In this document: piece after piece, positions 22,090 through 22,152 of the stretch | Layout of the letters: every line of letters starts with the position of its first letter | Position numbering within the stretch: position 1 is the stretch's first letter | Assembly (NCBI GenBank): GCA_964525945.1 | Contig: CAZGKX010000048.1 | Coordinates: forward strand, 1-22,152 | DNA length: 22,152 bases | Reading direction: 5' to 3' | Source: CAZGKX01 sp964525945 | GTDB taxonomy: Bacteria > Pseudomonadota > Gammaproteobacteria > Legionellales > Legionellaceae | The notes under the pieces: model-generated | Told to the model about the DNA's origin: nothing | The model's input: the letters and a program-made list of their open reading frames with translations, nothing else | Databases searched by the model: none | Translations under genes and position numbers: made by a program

Positions 22090-22152
22090 TGCAATTCAAC
22101 CTCGAGTTTAGCCATTTTTCCCTAATCCGTTCGCCCTGAGGAGCGTGCGTAG

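Overview
The window is chromosomal DNA of a gammaproteobacterium. The evidence is the ftsY-ftsE-ftsX-rpoH cluster, a membrane-anchored FadE-type acyl-CoA dehydrogenase, the EF-P/EpmB modification pair, a YkaA-like PhoU relative followed by a Pit transporter, and a CstA/YbdD pair. Moderate GC and several small exported proteins suit the Legionellales/Coxiella side of the class, but that placement is an inference. Ten N bases at 10411-10420 show that this is a draft scaffold.

Left part (1-9200): the 5' two thirds of fadE (minus) run off the left edge. Divergent from it is a two-gene operon: an unrecognised protein with a faint CYTH-like look, translationally coupled to a single-domain CHR-family (ChrA-like) permease. 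Convergent to that is cstA-ybdD, for pyruvate or peptide uptake under carbon limitation. Then come ppk (polyphosphate kinase), efp (minus) and the divergent epmB, which makes the beta-lysine used to modify EF-P.

Middle (9200-13600): a small secreted protein and a small Tyr/Gly-rich lipoprotein converge on a shared hairpin. Next is a secreted-protein gene of unknown function that is broken. Its two halves lie on either side of the N gap, the second half carries an in-frame TAG, and the sequence on one side of the gap is AT-rich, unrelated, and begins what looks like a family 2 glycosyltransferase. After that come a PhoU-like/Pit phosphate uptake operon with a strong palindromic terminator, and a divergent pair of small membrane stress proteins (DUF1328 and DUF883/ElaB types).

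Right part (13600-22152): a transglutaminase-fold protein with an apparent Cys-His-Asp triad; a short conserved gene coupled to a MenI/YdiI-like hotdog thioesterase; an adenosine/adenine deaminase; an orphan, AT-rich, divergent cytochrome P450; an outer membrane beta-barrel protein; and rpoH, ftsX, ftsE and ftsY on the minus strand. A good sigma-70 type promoter for rpoH is embedded in the end of ftsX.

Themes: phosphate handling (pit, phoU-like, ppk, perhaps the CYTH-like protein), starvation and stress (cstA, rpoH, DUF883, DUF1328) and cell division or membrane targeting. I saw no CRISPR array, tRNA, rRNA, recognisable transposase or defence system, and no convincing novel multigene system. 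The most unusual spots are the broken locus at 9937-10709, the transglutaminase-like protein, the P450 and the CYTH-like/ChrA pair.
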